From contig JBCCGG010000028.1 in assembly GCA_039029395.1 (NCBI GenBank), positions 22,361 to 86,360 of the forward strand: a stretch of 64,000 bases of DNA, read 5' to 3'. Below, piece by piece: positions 49,690 through 59,633 of the stretch. A model generated the notes under the pieces. It was given only the letters and a program-made list of their open reading frames with translations, made no database searches and was not told the origin of the DNA. The translations under genes were made by a program, and so were the position numbers. Origin of the DNA: JBCCGG01 sp039029395. GTDB lineage: Bacteria > Pseudomonadota > Alphaproteobacteria > Kiloniellales > JAKSDN01. Each line of letters starts with the position of its first letter. Positions within the stretch are counted from its first letter, which is position 1.

Positions 49690-50558
49690 CCGTCGTTCAG
49701 CCCATCCCTCCTAAGGGCCGCCGCCTCGGCGTCCAGGTGCCCCTGGTGGACCCGACCGAAGAGCTTCATGACCCGGCCCGGCTTGGCGACCATGCCGGGC
49801 GTATTGGTGTAGCCAAAGATCGCCATGAGGCGTGGCCGGGCGCCCTCGACCGCGGTCACCCGGTGCAGCGAGAAGCGGCCCTTGAAGATCTGCAGGTCGC
49901 CGGGCTCCAGGGCAAGCTCGACAACCGGCGCCCTTTCGCCGCCGAGCACCCGGCCGACGCCATCATAGTTCTCCTCGGCCGCGCTGCGGATCGCCGGGGC
50001 GTACTCGAAGACGCCGCCTGCCTCAGGCTTCTGCACCATGACCGAGATCGACGTTTCGTTGGTGTCGAAGTGCCAGGGGAAGGTCGTGCCCGGTTCTTGG
50101 ACGTTGACCAACATGTTCGCCATGGGATCGTCGTAAAGATAGAGCGGTTCGCCGCCTAGGCAGTCCTCCAGGAAGGCGCGCAGGGGCTGCTGATAGTAGA
50201 GCTGGACCAGCCAGGACTCAGGCGGCAGACGGTCCCGGCATAGGAAAGCATTGTTGCGGGTCGCCAAGTGGCGTCGCGGGTCGTCCGCCGGCAAATCGGG
50301 CGCGGGCTCGGAGAAGTAGGGGTTGTGATGGTCGAGGGTGCGGTCGACTAGTTCCAGGCGCGCGCAGGTCTCGGTGGCCATGCGGGCGACTGCGTCGGGC
50401 CGGACGAAGCCCGGCAAACGCGCGCAGCCGCTCGCCGCCAGCTGATCCTGGGCCAGGTCTCTGGCTTCCCGATAGGCCGGGTCGGTTGGCTGCCCCAGAG
50501 GATAGCGTTTGGTGTCGACCAGCTGGTCGAGTAGCACGGCTCCGGCGTCGACGGTCAT
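49686..50558 (-). CDS. 2-oxoglutarate/Fe(II) oxygenase-like protein
   Basis: From ATG 50558 the protein has 290 residues, with GGGAGG seven bases upstream. The cupin-like core has FPWHFDTNETSISVMVQ (iron His and Asp) and the distal His and Arg in RFSLHRVTAVEGARPRLMAIFGY, typical of 2OG oxygenases. Overall it resembles HalD/ArpA-type proteins rather than classic PhyH. It differs clearly from the protein at 31440. The substrate is unknown. It is divergent from yebC, with about 270 bases between starts. Confidence 0.85.
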   Translation of the reverse strand: MTVDAGAVLLDQLVDTKRYPLGQPTDPAYREARDLAQDQLAASGCARLPGFVRPDAVARMATETCARLELVDRTLDHHNPYFSEPAPDLPADDPRRHLATRNNAFLCRDRLPPESWLVQLYYQQPLRAFLEDCLGGEPLYLYDDPMANMLVNVQEPGTTFPWHFDTNETSISVMVQKPEAGGVFEYAPAIRSAAEENYDGVGRVLGGERAPVVELALEPGDLQIFKGRFSLHRVTAVEGARPRLMAIFGYTNTPGMVAKPGRVMKLFGRVHQGHLDAEAAALRRDGLNDG

Positions 50559-50832
50559 GGGGCGCCTCCCGGTGGCTTCGATGATCGCGCAAGCTTGGCC
50601 CAGCGTCAGCGCCGAGTCCAAGCGAAAAGGTGCTTTCCCGGCCGGTCGGCTGTGCTATGGAAGGGCCGGCGGCGGCGCCGAGTCGCGCCGGGCCTCGCGG
50701 CTGCCCGGCGGGCGCCCCAATGTCGCCATAAAAGACGCCTAGTGGGAGAAAGCCATTGCGGCTCCCGCCCCAAGATATGGTAGGCTGTACGGTTAGCGAC
50801 CTCAGGATATAGAGTAGAGTCACGGCAAGGTC

Positions 50833-51582
50833 ATGGCGGGTCATTCTCAATTCAAGAACATCATGCACCGCAAGGGTGCACAGGACAAAAAGCGCGCCAA
50901 GGTCTTCGGGCGGCTCATTCGCGAGGTCACGGTCGCGGCGCGCTCGGGTTTGCCGGATCCGGACATGAACCCGCGCCTGCGTGCCGCGGTGTCGGCCGCG
51001 CGTGCGGCCAACATGCCCAAGGACAACATCGACCGGGCGATCAAGCGAGTCGCCGGCGGCGAGGACGACACCAGTTACGAGGAGATTCGCTACGAGGGCT
51101 ACGGCCCCGGCGGCGCGGCGATCATCGTCGAGACCATGACTGACAACCGCAACCGCACCGCCTCCGAGGTGCGCGCCGCGTTCAGCAAATACGGCGGGTC
51201 GCTGGGCGAGACCAACAGCGTTTCCTTCATGTTCGACCGCATGGGCTCGATCGTCTTTGAGCCCGAGGTCGGCACCTCCGACGAGGTCTTCGAGGCGGCG
51301 GTCGAGGCCGGCGCGGAAAACGCGGAGTCGACCCCCGAGGGCCACGAGATCCTCTGCGCGCCTGACGACTTCTCGGCGGTGCGCGACGCGCTGGCCGAGC
51401 GCTTCGGCGACCCGCGCGAGGCACGCCTGACCTGGAAGCCCCAGAGCGCCGTAGAGGTCGACGAGAGCAACGCGGAGACCCTAATCAAGCTGCTCGACGT
51501 GCTTGACGACAACGACGACGTCCAGCACGTCTCGGCCAACTTCGAGATCGCCGACGATGTGCTTCAGCGGCTGACCGGCTGA
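50833..51582 (+). CDS. yebC: YebC/PmpR-family protein (TACO1-like)
   Basis: The protein has 249 residues and opens MAGHSQFKNIMHRKGAQD, the family signature, followed by KVFGRLIREVTVAAR and YEGYGPGGAAIIVE. Members bind DNA as regulators or act on the ribosome to relieve stalling at proline stretches. Here it heads the ruvCAB block, the usual arrangement. AAGG is just before the ATG. Confidence 0.95.
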   Translation: MAGHSQFKNIMHRKGAQDKKRAKVFGRLIREVTVAARSGLPDPDMNPRLRAAVSAARAANMPKDNIDRAIKRVAGGEDDTSYEEIRYEGYGPGGAAIIVETMTDNRNRTASEVRAAFSKYGGSLGETNSVSFMFDRMGSIVFEPEVGTSDEVFEAAVEAGAENAESTPEGHEILCAPDDFSAVRDALAERFGDPREARLTWKPQSAVEVDESNAETLIKLLDVLDDNDDVQHVSANFEIADDVLQRLTG

Positions 51583-51614
51583 GCGCGCGGCGATGCAACG
51601 GAAACGGAGGAGGG

Positions 51615-52121
51615 ATGCGCGTCATCGGACTTGACCCCGGGCTCCGGAACACCGGATGGGGCGTCATCGAGTCCGACGGCACCCGCCTCAGCCACGTCGC
51701 CAACGGCGTGCTGCACAGCGACAGCCGCCTGGACGTGGCCAGACGCCTGGTACAGCTCGACCAGGGCCTGCTCGAGGTGCTGGAGCGCTACCGGCCGGAC
51801 GAAGCGGCGGTGGAGACCACGCTGGTGAACAAGAACGCGGCCTCGACCCTGAAGCTCGGCTTGGCGCGCGGGGTCGCGCTGCTGACCCCGGCGCGCTATG
51901 GCCTGCCGGTCGCCGAGTACCTGCCGATGATCGTCAAGAAAGCGGTGGTCGGCACCGGTCACGGCGCCAAGGAGCAGGTCCAGGCCATGGTCGCGCGGCT
52001 GCTGCCGGGCAGTGAGATCGCCAGCGCGGACGCGGCCGACGCGCTCGCGGTCGCGATCTGCCACAGCCATCACGCCAGCACCGGACGGCGCTGGACGGCC
52101 GGCGCGGAGGCCAGCGCATGA
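51615..52121 (+). CDS. ruvC: Holliday junction endonuclease RuvC
   Basis: The protein has 168 residues. The catalytic acids are at GLDPGLRNTGWG (Asp7), VETTLVNKN (Glu) and SADAADALAVAICHSHH (two Asp). It cleaves Holliday junctions in recombination repair, as a dimer with RuvAB. It overlaps ruvA by 4 bases (ATGA). AACGGAGGAGGG at 51603-51614 is a strong ribosome site. Confidence 0.97.
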   Translation: MRVIGLDPGLRNTGWGVIESDGTRLSHVANGVLHSDSRLDVARRLVQLDQGLLEVLERYRPDEAAVETTLVNKNAASTLKLGLARGVALLTPARYGLPVAEYLPMIVKKAVVGTGHGAKEQVQAMVARLLPGSEIASADAADALAVAICHSHHASTGRRWTAGAEASA

Positions 52122-52732
52122 TCGGCAAGCTGACCGGCAAACTGGATTCCAGCGGCGACGACTGGGCGATCCTCGATGTCGGCGGGGTCGGCTACCTGCT
52201 GTTCTGCTCGGCGCGCAGCCTCGGCCAGCTCACCACCGGCGGGACCTTTAGCATGATGGTCGAGACCCACGTGCGCGAGGACCACATTCACCTCTACGGC
52301 TTCGCCGATGCCGCCGAGCGGGACTGGTTCCGCCTGCTTTCCACGGTCCAGGGGGTGGGCGCCAAGATGGCGTTGGCGATCCTCTCGGCGCTCTCGCCCC
52401 AGGATCTGATCCAGGCGATCGCAGCGCAGGACAAGGCGCGCCTGACGGTCGCCAACGGAGTCGGCCCGAAGCTCGCCGGGCGCATCGTCGCCGAGCTCAA
52501 GGACAAGGCCGGACGCCTGGCGCTGGGGCCAGCCGCCGTGGTCGGCACCGGCCAGGCAGCGCCGTCCGGCGGCATGGGCGCGGCCGCCGAGGATGCGATC
52601 TCGGCCCTGGTCAACCTGGGCTACGGCCGGGCCGAGGCCTTCGGCGCGGTCGGCCAGGCGATCAAGCAACAGGGTGATGGCGCGAGCTTGGAGCAGCTGG
52701 TCCGGACCTGCCTCAAGGAGCTGGCGGCATGA
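52118..52732 (+). CDS. ruvA: Holliday junction branch-migration protein RuvA
   Basis: The protein has 204 residues: an OB-fold start (MIGKLTGKLDSSGDDWAIL), two helix-hairpin-helix motifs (LLSTVQGVGAKMALAILSAL; VANGVGPKLAGRIVAELKDK) and a C-terminal domain III that contacts RuvB (AISALVNLGYGRAEA). It holds the junction as a tetramer. It overlaps ruvC and ruvB by 4 bases each. Confidence 0.97.
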   Translation: MIGKLTGKLDSSGDDWAILDVGGVGYLLFCSARSLGQLTTGGTFSMMVETHVREDHIHLYGFADAAERDWFRLLSTVQGVGAKMALAILSALSPQDLIQAIAAQDKARLTVANGVGPKLAGRIVAELKDKAGRLALGPAAVVGTGQAAPSGGMGAAAEDAISALVNLGYGRAEAFGAVGQAIKQQGDGASLEQLVRTCLKELAA

Positions 52733-53775
52733 GCGAGGCGCGCGCGATCACGCCGGAGCACACGATCGACGACGCGCCCGAGCCGTCGCTCAGGCCCGGC
52801 AGCCTGGAAGAATTTGTCGGCCAGCGCCAGCTCTGCGACAACCTGCGCGTCTTCATTCAGGCGGCCCGCGACCGGGGCGAGGCGCTCGATCACGTGCTGT
52901 TCCACGGGCCGCCGGGGCTCGGCAAGACGACCTTGGCGCAGATCGTCGCCCGCGAGCTCGGTGTCGGGTTTCGCGCGACCTCCGGGCCGGTGATCGCGCG
53001 GGCCGGCGACTTGGCAGCGATCCTGACCAATCTGCAGCCGCGCGACGTGCTCTTCATCGACGAGATCCACCGGCTCAACCCGGCGGTCGAGGAGATCCTC
53101 TATCCGGCCATGGAGGACCTGCAGCTCGACCTGATCATTGGCGAGGGCCCGGCCGCGCGCTCGGTGCGCATCGACCTGCCGCCCTTCACCCTGGTCGGAG
53201 CGACGACCCGGTCCGGGCGCATCACGACGCCCCTGCGCGAACGCTTCGGCATTCCCTTGCGCCTGGAGTTCTACCGGCCGGAGGAGCTGCGCTCGATCGT
53301 TCAGCGCGGCGCCCGCCTGCTCGAGATCGACATGACCGAGGACGGCGCCTTGGAAGTGGCCAGGCGCGCCCGAGGCACGCCGCGCATCGCCGGACGGCTG
53401 TTGCGCCGGGTGCGGGATATCGCGGCGGTTGCCGGCCAGGCGCAGGTCGACCGGGAGATCGCCGACCGGGCGCTGCTGCGGCTCGACGTCGATCGCAGCG
53501 GCCTTGACGCCATGGACCGGCGCTACCTGTCCTGCATCGCCGAGAACTACGCCGGCGGGCCGGTCGGCGTGGAAACCCTCGCGGCCGCCCTGTCCGAGCA
53601 ACGCGATGTGCTGGAAGAGGTCATAGAGCCCTATTTGATCCAGGAAGGACTGCTCCAGCGCACCCCGCGCGGACGCATGCTGGCCGGTGCCGGCTACAGC
53701 TATCTGGGCCTGGAGCCGCCTGCGGCGGCCACGCAATTGCCGCTGTTGGACGCCGACGGGGAGCCGGTACCGTGA
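52729..53775 (+). CDS. ruvB: Holliday junction helicase RuvB
   Basis: The protein has 348 residues. AAA+ motifs: Walker A GPPGLGKTT, Walker B VLFIDEIHRL, sensor region GATTRSGRITTPLRERFG, then a winged-helix domain near the C-terminus (PYLIQEGLLQRTPRGRM). It drives branch migration as a hexamer. The typical opening LRPGSLEEFVGQ is present. It overlaps ybgC by 4 bases. Confidence 0.98.
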   Translation: MSEARAITPEHTIDDAPEPSLRPGSLEEFVGQRQLCDNLRVFIQAARDRGEALDHVLFHGPPGLGKTTLAQIVARELGVGFRATSGPVIARAGDLAAILTNLQPRDVLFIDEIHRLNPAVEEILYPAMEDLQLDLIIGEGPAARSVRIDLPPFTLVGATTRSGRITTPLRERFGIPLRLEFYRPEELRSIVQRGARLLEIDMTEDGALEVARRARGTPRIAGRLLRRVRDIAAVAGQAQVDREIADRALLRLDVDRSGLDAMDRRYLSCIAENYAGGPVGVETLAAALSEQRDVLEEVIEPYLIQEGLLQRTPRGRMLAGAGYSYLGLEPPAAATQLPLLDADGEPVP

Positions 53776-54227
53776 CCGCCCAGGCGAGCCGCATCGAAGA
53801 CGGCGAGCACGTGCTGCCGGTCCGGGTCTACTACGAGGATACCGATGCGGCCGGCATCGTGTATTATGCCAACTACCTGAAGTACGCCGAGCGGGCGCGC
53901 ACCGAGATGCTGCGGCTGATGGGCGTGCAGCAGAACGCGCTGGCCCGCGACCACGGTCTCGCCTTCGCCGTGCGCAACTGCGCGATCGACTACCAGCGCC
54001 CGGCCAAGCTCGACGACCTTTTGGAGGTGCGTTCGCGCCTGAGCGCGCTGGGCGGTGCAACGGCGGTCGCCGAGCAGGTGATCAGCCGGGACGGCGCGGC
54101 CTTGGTCACGCTTGAGGTGCGCCTCGCCTGCATCGCCCAGAACGGCCGTCCGGCGCGCATACCGGGACACTTGCGCGCGGCGCTAACCGGCTATTGCCGA
54201 CCTACATCAGCCGAGGAGCAGAGTTAG
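53772..54227 (+). CDS. ybgC: Tol-Pal-associated acyl-CoA thioesterase YbgC
   Basis: The protein has 151 residues and starts with GTG in the ruvB stop overlap. The hotdog active-site motif VRVYYEDTDAAGIVYYANYLKYAERAR is near residue 16, with the catalytic Asp. It hydrolyses short acyl-CoA or acyl-ACP and sits at the head of the tol cluster, as usual. In other bacteria it links phospholipid metabolism to division. It ends 3 bases before tolQ. Confidence 0.96.
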   Translation: MTAQASRIEDGEHVLPVRVYYEDTDAAGIVYYANYLKYAERARTEMLRLMGVQQNALARDHGLAFAVRNCAIDYQRPAKLDDLLEVRSRLSALGGATAVAEQVISRDGAALVTLEVRLACIAQNGRPARIPGHLRAALTGYCRPTSAEEQS

Positions 54228-54230
54228 TTC

Positions 54231-54959
<729 letters not shown>

Positions 54960-54963
54960 GAGG

Positions 54964-55422
54964 ATGGCGGGTGATTTCATAGCGCGCGAAAGCCGATCCC
55001 GGCGGCGCAGCCGCTACCGGCCGATGAGCGAGATCAACGTGACGCCTTTCGTGGACGTCATGCTGGTGCTGCTGATCGTCTTCATGGTGACGGCGCCGCT
55101 CCTGACCGTCGGCGTGCCGGTCGACCTGCCGGAAAGCAAGGCCCAGGCCCTGACTCAGCCCGATGAACCGCTGGTCATCTCGGTCGACGTGGAGGGCGCA
55201 CTTTTCATTCAGGAGACCGCGGTCGAGCTGGAAAACCTGATCCCGCGACTTCGGGCGATCACCGAGAACAAGCCCGACACCCGGATCTATATTCGCGGCG
55301 ACCGGGCGCTCGACTACGGCCGAGTGATGCAGGTCATGGGCCTGGTCAATGCCGCCGGCTTCACGCGCCTGGCGCTGATCTCCGAGCTGCCGCGCGAAGA
55401 GCTGCAAGGCGGGGGCAATTGA
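54964..55422 (+). CDS. tolR: Tol-Pal protein TolR
   Basis: From ATG 54964 (AGGA-type site in the tolQ stop) the protein has 152 residues. One membrane helix at about residues 25-45 carries the conserved Asp in VTPFVDVMLVLLIVFMVTAPL, the proton-path residue. The periplasmic domain follows (YGRVMQVMGLVNAAGFTRLALI). The N-terminus is unusually arginine-rich (RESRSRRRSRYRP). Confidence 0.95.
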   Translation: MAGDFIARESRSRRRSRYRPMSEINVTPFVDVMLVLLIVFMVTAPLLTVGVPVDLPESKAQALTQPDEPLVISVDVEGALFIQETAVELENLIPRLRAITENKPDTRIYIRGDRALDYGRVMQVMGLVNAAGFTRLALISELPREELQGGGN

Positions 55423-55425
55423 GCC

Positions 55426-56310
55426 ATGCGCAACGGCGCCATCTTCTCAGGGATCTTGCATCTCTCGATCTTCGTGGTGCTGGTCTTCGGCTTGCCGTCC
55501 TTCGTGACTCCCCTCGAGGTGACGCCGCCGATCCCGGTCGAGCTGGTCGTGCTCGAGGAGGAGCTCGAGGTGCCGGAGCCAGAGCTGGAGCCCGAGCCGG
55601 TCAAGGAGGCCGAGCCGGAGCCGGAACCCGAGCCCGAGCCGGTGCAACAGGCAAAGCAGCCGCCGACCCCGGCGCCCGCGGTCGCCGAGCCGCTGCCGCC
55701 AGAGCCGGAACCGGAGCTCGAGCCGGAGGTCGCCGAGCTGATTCAGGAGCCTGAGCCGCCGGCACCTCAGCCGCAAGCTAAGCCCGAGGCGCCCGAGCCG
55801 CCCAAGCCGGCGGCACCCGCGCCGCCGCGCAAGCCAAAGGTCACGGTGGTCATGCCCGAGGAGGAAAAGGAGCCGCCGCCGGAGACCGATTTCACCTCCG
55901 TGCTCAACAGCATCGACGATCTGCGCACTCAAATGGCCGCCAAGCCGGCCACCGAAACCACCAAGGCGGCCCCGGAGCCGACGCCCCAGGGAAGCCAGAT
56001 CGAGCAAATGGAGATGGTGCGCGCGATTCAGAGCCAGCTGGCGCGCTGCTGGCAGCTCGAGCCCGGCGCCCGGGACGCCGCGAACATGATCGTGGAGATC
56101 CGGGTGGCGCTCAATCCCAACGGCGCGGTGCGCGACGCGAAGATTGTCGATTCCCTGCGCATGGTCAGCGATTCCTTCTTCCGCAGCGCGGCCGAGAACG
56201 CCCGGCGCGCGGTCTATCGCTGCAGCCCCTTCGATTTGCCGGTGCGCAAATACGAAATCTGGCAGGTCATGACTCTGCGTTTCGACCCGCGGCAGATGTT
56301 CGGCGGCTAG
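55426..56310 (+). CDS. tolA: Tol-Pal protein TolA
   Basis: The protein has 294 residues with an N-terminal membrane helix (IFSGILHLSIFVVLVFGLPS). A long Pro/Glu-rich periplasmic linker covers residues about 45-185, including EPPPETD. The C-terminal TolA domain spans about 195-294 (AIQSQLARCWQLEPGARDA, VEIRVALNPNGAVRDAKIVD). The linker is shorter than in enterobacteria and proline-rich rather than helical. TolA links TolQR to Pal and TolB across the periplasm. Confidence 0.93.
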   Translation: MRNGAIFSGILHLSIFVVLVFGLPSFVTPLEVTPPIPVELVVLEEELEVPEPELEPEPVKEAEPEPEPEPEPVQQAKQPPTPAPAVAEPLPPEPEPELEPEVAELIQEPEPPAPQPQAKPEAPEPPKPAAPAPPRKPKVTVVMPEEEKEPPPETDFTSVLNSIDDLRTQMAAKPATETTKAAPEPTPQGSQIEQMEMVRAIQSQLARCWQLEPGARDAANMIVEIRVALNPNGAVRDAKIVDSLRMVSDSFFRSAAENARRAVYRCSPFDLPVRKYEIWQVMTLRFDPRQMFGG

Positions 56311-56426
56311 AACATTAAAAATCAGTCACAAGGCATTGAGCAGCACTCATGGGAATCGTATTACTAGCGCCAGATCAACGGCTTCGATCCGACAAGCAAC
56401 AACAGTATCAGGCAACGAAAGGGATC

Positions 56427-57776
56427 GTGTTGAAAAAACGGGCTCTTCTTCACTGCGTGATTTTGCTCGGCCTCGCGCTAACGGTGTTCGGTTTTACTCT
56501 GGCGCCGGCAGCGCGCGCCCAGGAGCTTACCATCGATGTCGTCGACGGCTTGGTGGCGCCTTTGCCGATCGCGATCACCGATTTCTTCGGCGAGACCCCG
56601 AGCGACTCCGACTTGGGGCGCGAAATCGCCGGGGTCATCGCCGCCGACCTGGAGCGCTCGGGACTGTTCCGGCCCATCGACAAGGGCGCCTTCATTCAGA
56701 ACTTGGTCAGCCTCCAGGCCGCGCCGCGCTTCGCCGATTGGCGCCTGATCAACGCCCAGGCCCTGGTCAACGGCTCGGCCCAGCTTCAGCCCGACGGTCG
56801 CCTCAGGGTCGAGTTCCGCCTATGGGACGTTTTCGCCGAGACCCAGATGACCGGTCTCGCCTACTTCACCACGCCGAGCAACTGGCGACGGGTCGCCCAC
56901 ATCATCGCCGATGTGATCTATAAGCGTCTGACCGGCGAGGACGGTTACTTCGACACGCGCATTGTCTATGTCGCCGAGGAAGGCGCCCAAAACCGGCGGG
57001 TCAAGCGCCTCGGCATAATGGACCAAGACGGCGCCAATCACCGCTATCTCACCGACGGCGAGGCCCTGGTTCTGACTCCGCGCTTCTCGCCGACCACCCA
57101 GGAGATCACTTACCTCTCCTATGTCGGCAACACGCCGCGGGTCTATCTGTTCAACCTCAATACGGGCCAGCAGGAGGTCTTGGGCGACTTTCCGGGAATG
57201 ACCTTCGCGCCGCGCTTCTCGCCGGACGGCAATAAGGTCATCATGTCGATGGCCCAGAACGGAAACTCCGATATCTACACCATGGACCTGCGGACCCGGC
57301 GGGTGTCTCAGCTGACCAACCACCCCTCGATCGACACCTCGCCGTCCTATTCGCCCGACGGCCGCCAGGTCGTATTCAACTCGGACCGCGGCGGTAGCCA
57401 GCAGCTCTACGTCATGGAAGCCGACGGCAGCAACGTGCGCCGGATCAGCTTCAACGACGGGCGCTACGCAACCCCGGTCTGGTCGCCGCGCGGCGACCTG
57501 ATCGCCTTCACGCGGATTTACCAGGGGCAGTTCTACATCGGCGTGATGAAGCCGGACGGCAGCGGCGAGCGGATGCTGACCAAGGGCTTCCTCGTCGAGG
57601 GCCCGACCTGGGCGCCAAACGGCCGCGTGCTGTCCTACTTCAAGCAGACCCGCGCAGACCGCCGGGGGCAATACACCTCCGAGGTCTATACCATCGACCT
57701 GACCGGCCGCAACGAGCGGGCGCTCGAAACGCCGATCGACGGCTCGGACCCGGCCTGGTCGCCCTTGATACCTTGA
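56427..57776 (+). CDS. tolB: Tol-Pal protein TolB
   Basis: From GTG 56427 (AAAGGG just upstream) the protein has 449 residues; the TTG next to it is an equal option, while the ATG at 56349 would add an odd tail before the signal peptide. A signal peptide (LLGLALTVFGF, cleaved near ARAQE) precedes an N-terminal domain and a six-bladed beta-propeller with repeats such as PRFSPDGNKVIMSMAQNG and PSYSPDGRQVVFNSDRGG. It is periplasmic and binds Pal. Confidence 0.95.
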   Translation: MLKKRALLHCVILLGLALTVFGFTLAPAARAQELTIDVVDGLVAPLPIAITDFFGETPSDSDLGREIAGVIAADLERSGLFRPIDKGAFIQNLVSLQAAPRFADWRLINAQALVNGSAQLQPDGRLRVEFRLWDVFAETQMTGLAYFTTPSNWRRVAHIIADVIYKRLTGEDGYFDTRIVYVAEEGAQNRRVKRLGIMDQDGANHRYLTDGEALVLTPRFSPTTQEITYLSYVGNTPRVYLFNLNTGQQEVLGDFPGMTFAPRFSPDGNKVIMSMAQNGNSDIYTMDLRTRRVSQLTNHPSIDTSPSYSPDGRQVVFNSDRGGSQQLYVMEADGSNVRRISFNDGRYATPVWSPRGDLIAFTRIYQGQFYIGVMKPDGSGERMLTKGFLVEGPTWAPNGRVLSYFKQTRADRRGQYTSEVYTIDLTGRNERALETPIDGSDPAWSPLIP

Positions 57777-57901
57777 GAAGATGGAAGGTTGCTATCGTCT
57801 CACCGCTCTCGCGCGCTCGCGCGATGGCCAATCCAACTAGACGCGGGGGCTTGCCTGGTATAAAGAGGCGGAATCCCGGGCCTGTCTTGAGAGGGCAAAA
57901 C

Positions 57902-58408
57902 ATGCGTTCAAGAATTCTTATGATTTTTGCGGCCGGACTGCTTCTGGCCGCTTGTGAGACTGCTGGTGAGGAGACGTCCGAGGCCAGCGGCGTCGGTGCC
58001 GTCTCGACCGGCGTTATCGTCGAGGAGACCGAGATTGCATCGGTCGTGCCGGGCTCCCAGGAGGATCTGCTCCTGAATGTCGGCGACCGCATCTTCTTCG
58101 GCTTCGACAGCAGCGAGCTGGACAGCAATTCCCAGGACGTGCTCAAGAACCTGGCGGCCTGGCTGCAGGCCAATCCCGGCACGACGATCACCATCGCCGG
58201 CCATGCCGACAACCGCGGCACCCGGGAGTACAACTTGGCTCTGGGCGAGCGCCGGGCGAACTCGGCGCGCGATTTCCTGGTGGCGCTGGGCATCAACCCA
58301 AGCCGCGTTGGCACCATCAGCTACGGCAAGGAACGCCCGGCGGTGCTTGGCGACTTTGACGAGGCCTGGGCGCAGAATCGCCGCGACGTGTTCGAGGTCA
58401 ACGGCTAG
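57902..58408 (+). CDS. pal: Peptidoglycan-associated lipoprotein Pal
   Basis: From ATG 57902 the protein has 168 residues. The lipobox is LLAAC (Cys about residue 19). The C-terminal OmpA-like domain has FFGFDSSELDS, ITIAGHADNRGTREYNLALGERRANSARDFL and a FDEAWAQNRRDVFEV peptidoglycan-binding end. It is an outer-membrane lipoprotein tethering the envelope at the Tol-Pal system. Confidence 0.97.
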   Translation: MRSRILMIFAAGLLLAACETAGEETSEASGVGAVSTGVIVEETEIASVVPGSQEDLLLNVGDRIFFGFDSSELDSNSQDVLKNLAAWLQANPGTTITIAGHADNRGTREYNLALGERRANSARDFLVALGINPSRVGTISYGKERPAVLGDFDEAWAQNRRDVFEVNG

Positions 58409-58425
58409 TCAGCCGTCGCGGGCGA

Positions 58426-58454
58426 CCGGCCGTGGCTTTCGGTGCCGCGGCCGG
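58426..58454 (+). terminator. Stable hairpin after pal, possible terminator or attenuator
   Basis: An 11-bp stem (CCGGCCGTGGC at 58426-58436 with 58444-58454, one G-U pair) with a 7-base loop lies 18 bases after the pal stop. There is no T-run, so it may slow or protect transcript ends rather than terminate fully. Confidence 0.4.
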
Positions 58455-58604
58455 AGGGGGAGCGAAAAGGGGGATGGGCAGGTGATCGCGGGCTTGGCCT
58501 GAGTGGCGCGCGGCGCCACATTCATGCCATGACCAGCGGTCAAAGCTAGCCTTTGAGACCGCGGCCCGTCTTTGTGGCGGCGGGCCTTGACGGAGACGGA
58601 CCCC

Positions 58605-59633
58605 ATGGCGACCTCGTTTCACCTAGCTACTTTCACCAACCGTAAAGCGGTGCCTCTTCGGGCGCTGGCGCTCGGCACTGCGCTGCTCCTACTTGCCCTG
58701 GCAAGCGGGCCGGCCGTTGCCCAGACTCAAGATGTGCGCGGCCTGATCGACAAGGTCGAGCGCCTGCAGCGCGAGATCACCACCCTGCAGCGCACGGTCT
58801 ATCAGGGTGCACCGCCGCCGGCCGATGCCGGCAGCGCCTTGGCCGGTGACGTCAACAGCACCCAGGCGGCCCGCCTGACTCAGCAGATCCAGCAGCTCGA
58901 ATCCGCGTTGCGCAGCGTGACCGGCCAGCTCGAGCAGCAGGCCCACCAGATCCAACAGCTCACCAAGCGCATGGATAAGCTGGTGGTCGACGTGGATTAC
59001 CGGTTGCAGGCGATCGAGCGCCAGCTCGCCGGTGAGACACCGCCGCTCGCCTCCGCCGCCTCCAGCGATCCGGTGCCGGCGACCAACGGCGGCGCCCAGG
59101 CAAGCAGCGATCCGCCCAAGGTGATCGGCACGATCACGGCCGCCGACCGGGCTGCCCTGGACGCCGCGCAAGGCCAAGGCCAGAGCGACGCGACCACGGC
59201 GCTGGCGCCGGCCGTTGCCGGCACCCAGAGCGCGGCCTTGACCGGCACGACGGCGAAGGAGAGCTACGACGAAGCCTTCCGCCTCTTGCGCCAAACCAAG
59301 TACGACGAGGCCGAGGCGGCGCTCGGCGCCTTTCTGGAGCGCTATCCGGACGATCCCTTGGCCGGCAACGCCAAGTACTGGCTTGGCGAGACCTATTACG
59401 TACGCGGACGCTTCGCCGAGGCGGCGGTAACCTTCGCCGAGGGCTTTCAAAGCTATCCGACCAGCGTCAAGGCGCCGGATAACCTTCTGAAGCTCGGCAA
59501 GTCCCTGGCCGAGCTTCAGAAAGTCGACGATGCCTGCGCCACTCTCGGCGAGCTGGTTCGGCGCTACCCCAACGCTCCAGCAACGATTATCCAGCAGGCC
59601 CGGCAGGATCAGCAGCGCCTCAAGTGCGCGTGA
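58605..59633 (+). CDS. cpoB: Tol-Pal-associated periplasmic protein CpoB/YbgF
   Basis: From ATG 58605 the protein has 342 residues. The signal peptide (LALGTALLLLALASGPAVAQ) is followed by a coiled-coil trimerisation region (residues about 45-125, LIDKVERLQREITTLQRT), a low-complexity linker to about 220, then TPR repeats (SYDEAFRLLRQTKYDEAEAAL). It coordinates septal peptidoglycan synthesis with Tol in other bacteria. Confidence 0.93.
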   Translation: MATSFHLATFTNRKAVPLRALALGTALLLLALASGPAVAQTQDVRGLIDKVERLQREITTLQRTVYQGAPPPADAGSALAGDVNSTQAARLTQQIQQLESALRSVTGQLEQQAHQIQQLTKRMDKLVVDVDYRLQAIERQLAGETPPLASAASSDPVPATNGGAQASSDPPKVIGTITAADRAALDAAQGQGQSDATTALAPAVAGTQSAALTGTTAKESYDEAFRLLRQTKYDEAEAALGAFLERYPDDPLAGNAKYWLGETYYVRGRFAEAAVTFAEGFQSYPTSVKAPDNLLKLGKSLAELQKVDDACATLGELVRRYPNAPATIIQQARQDQQRLKCA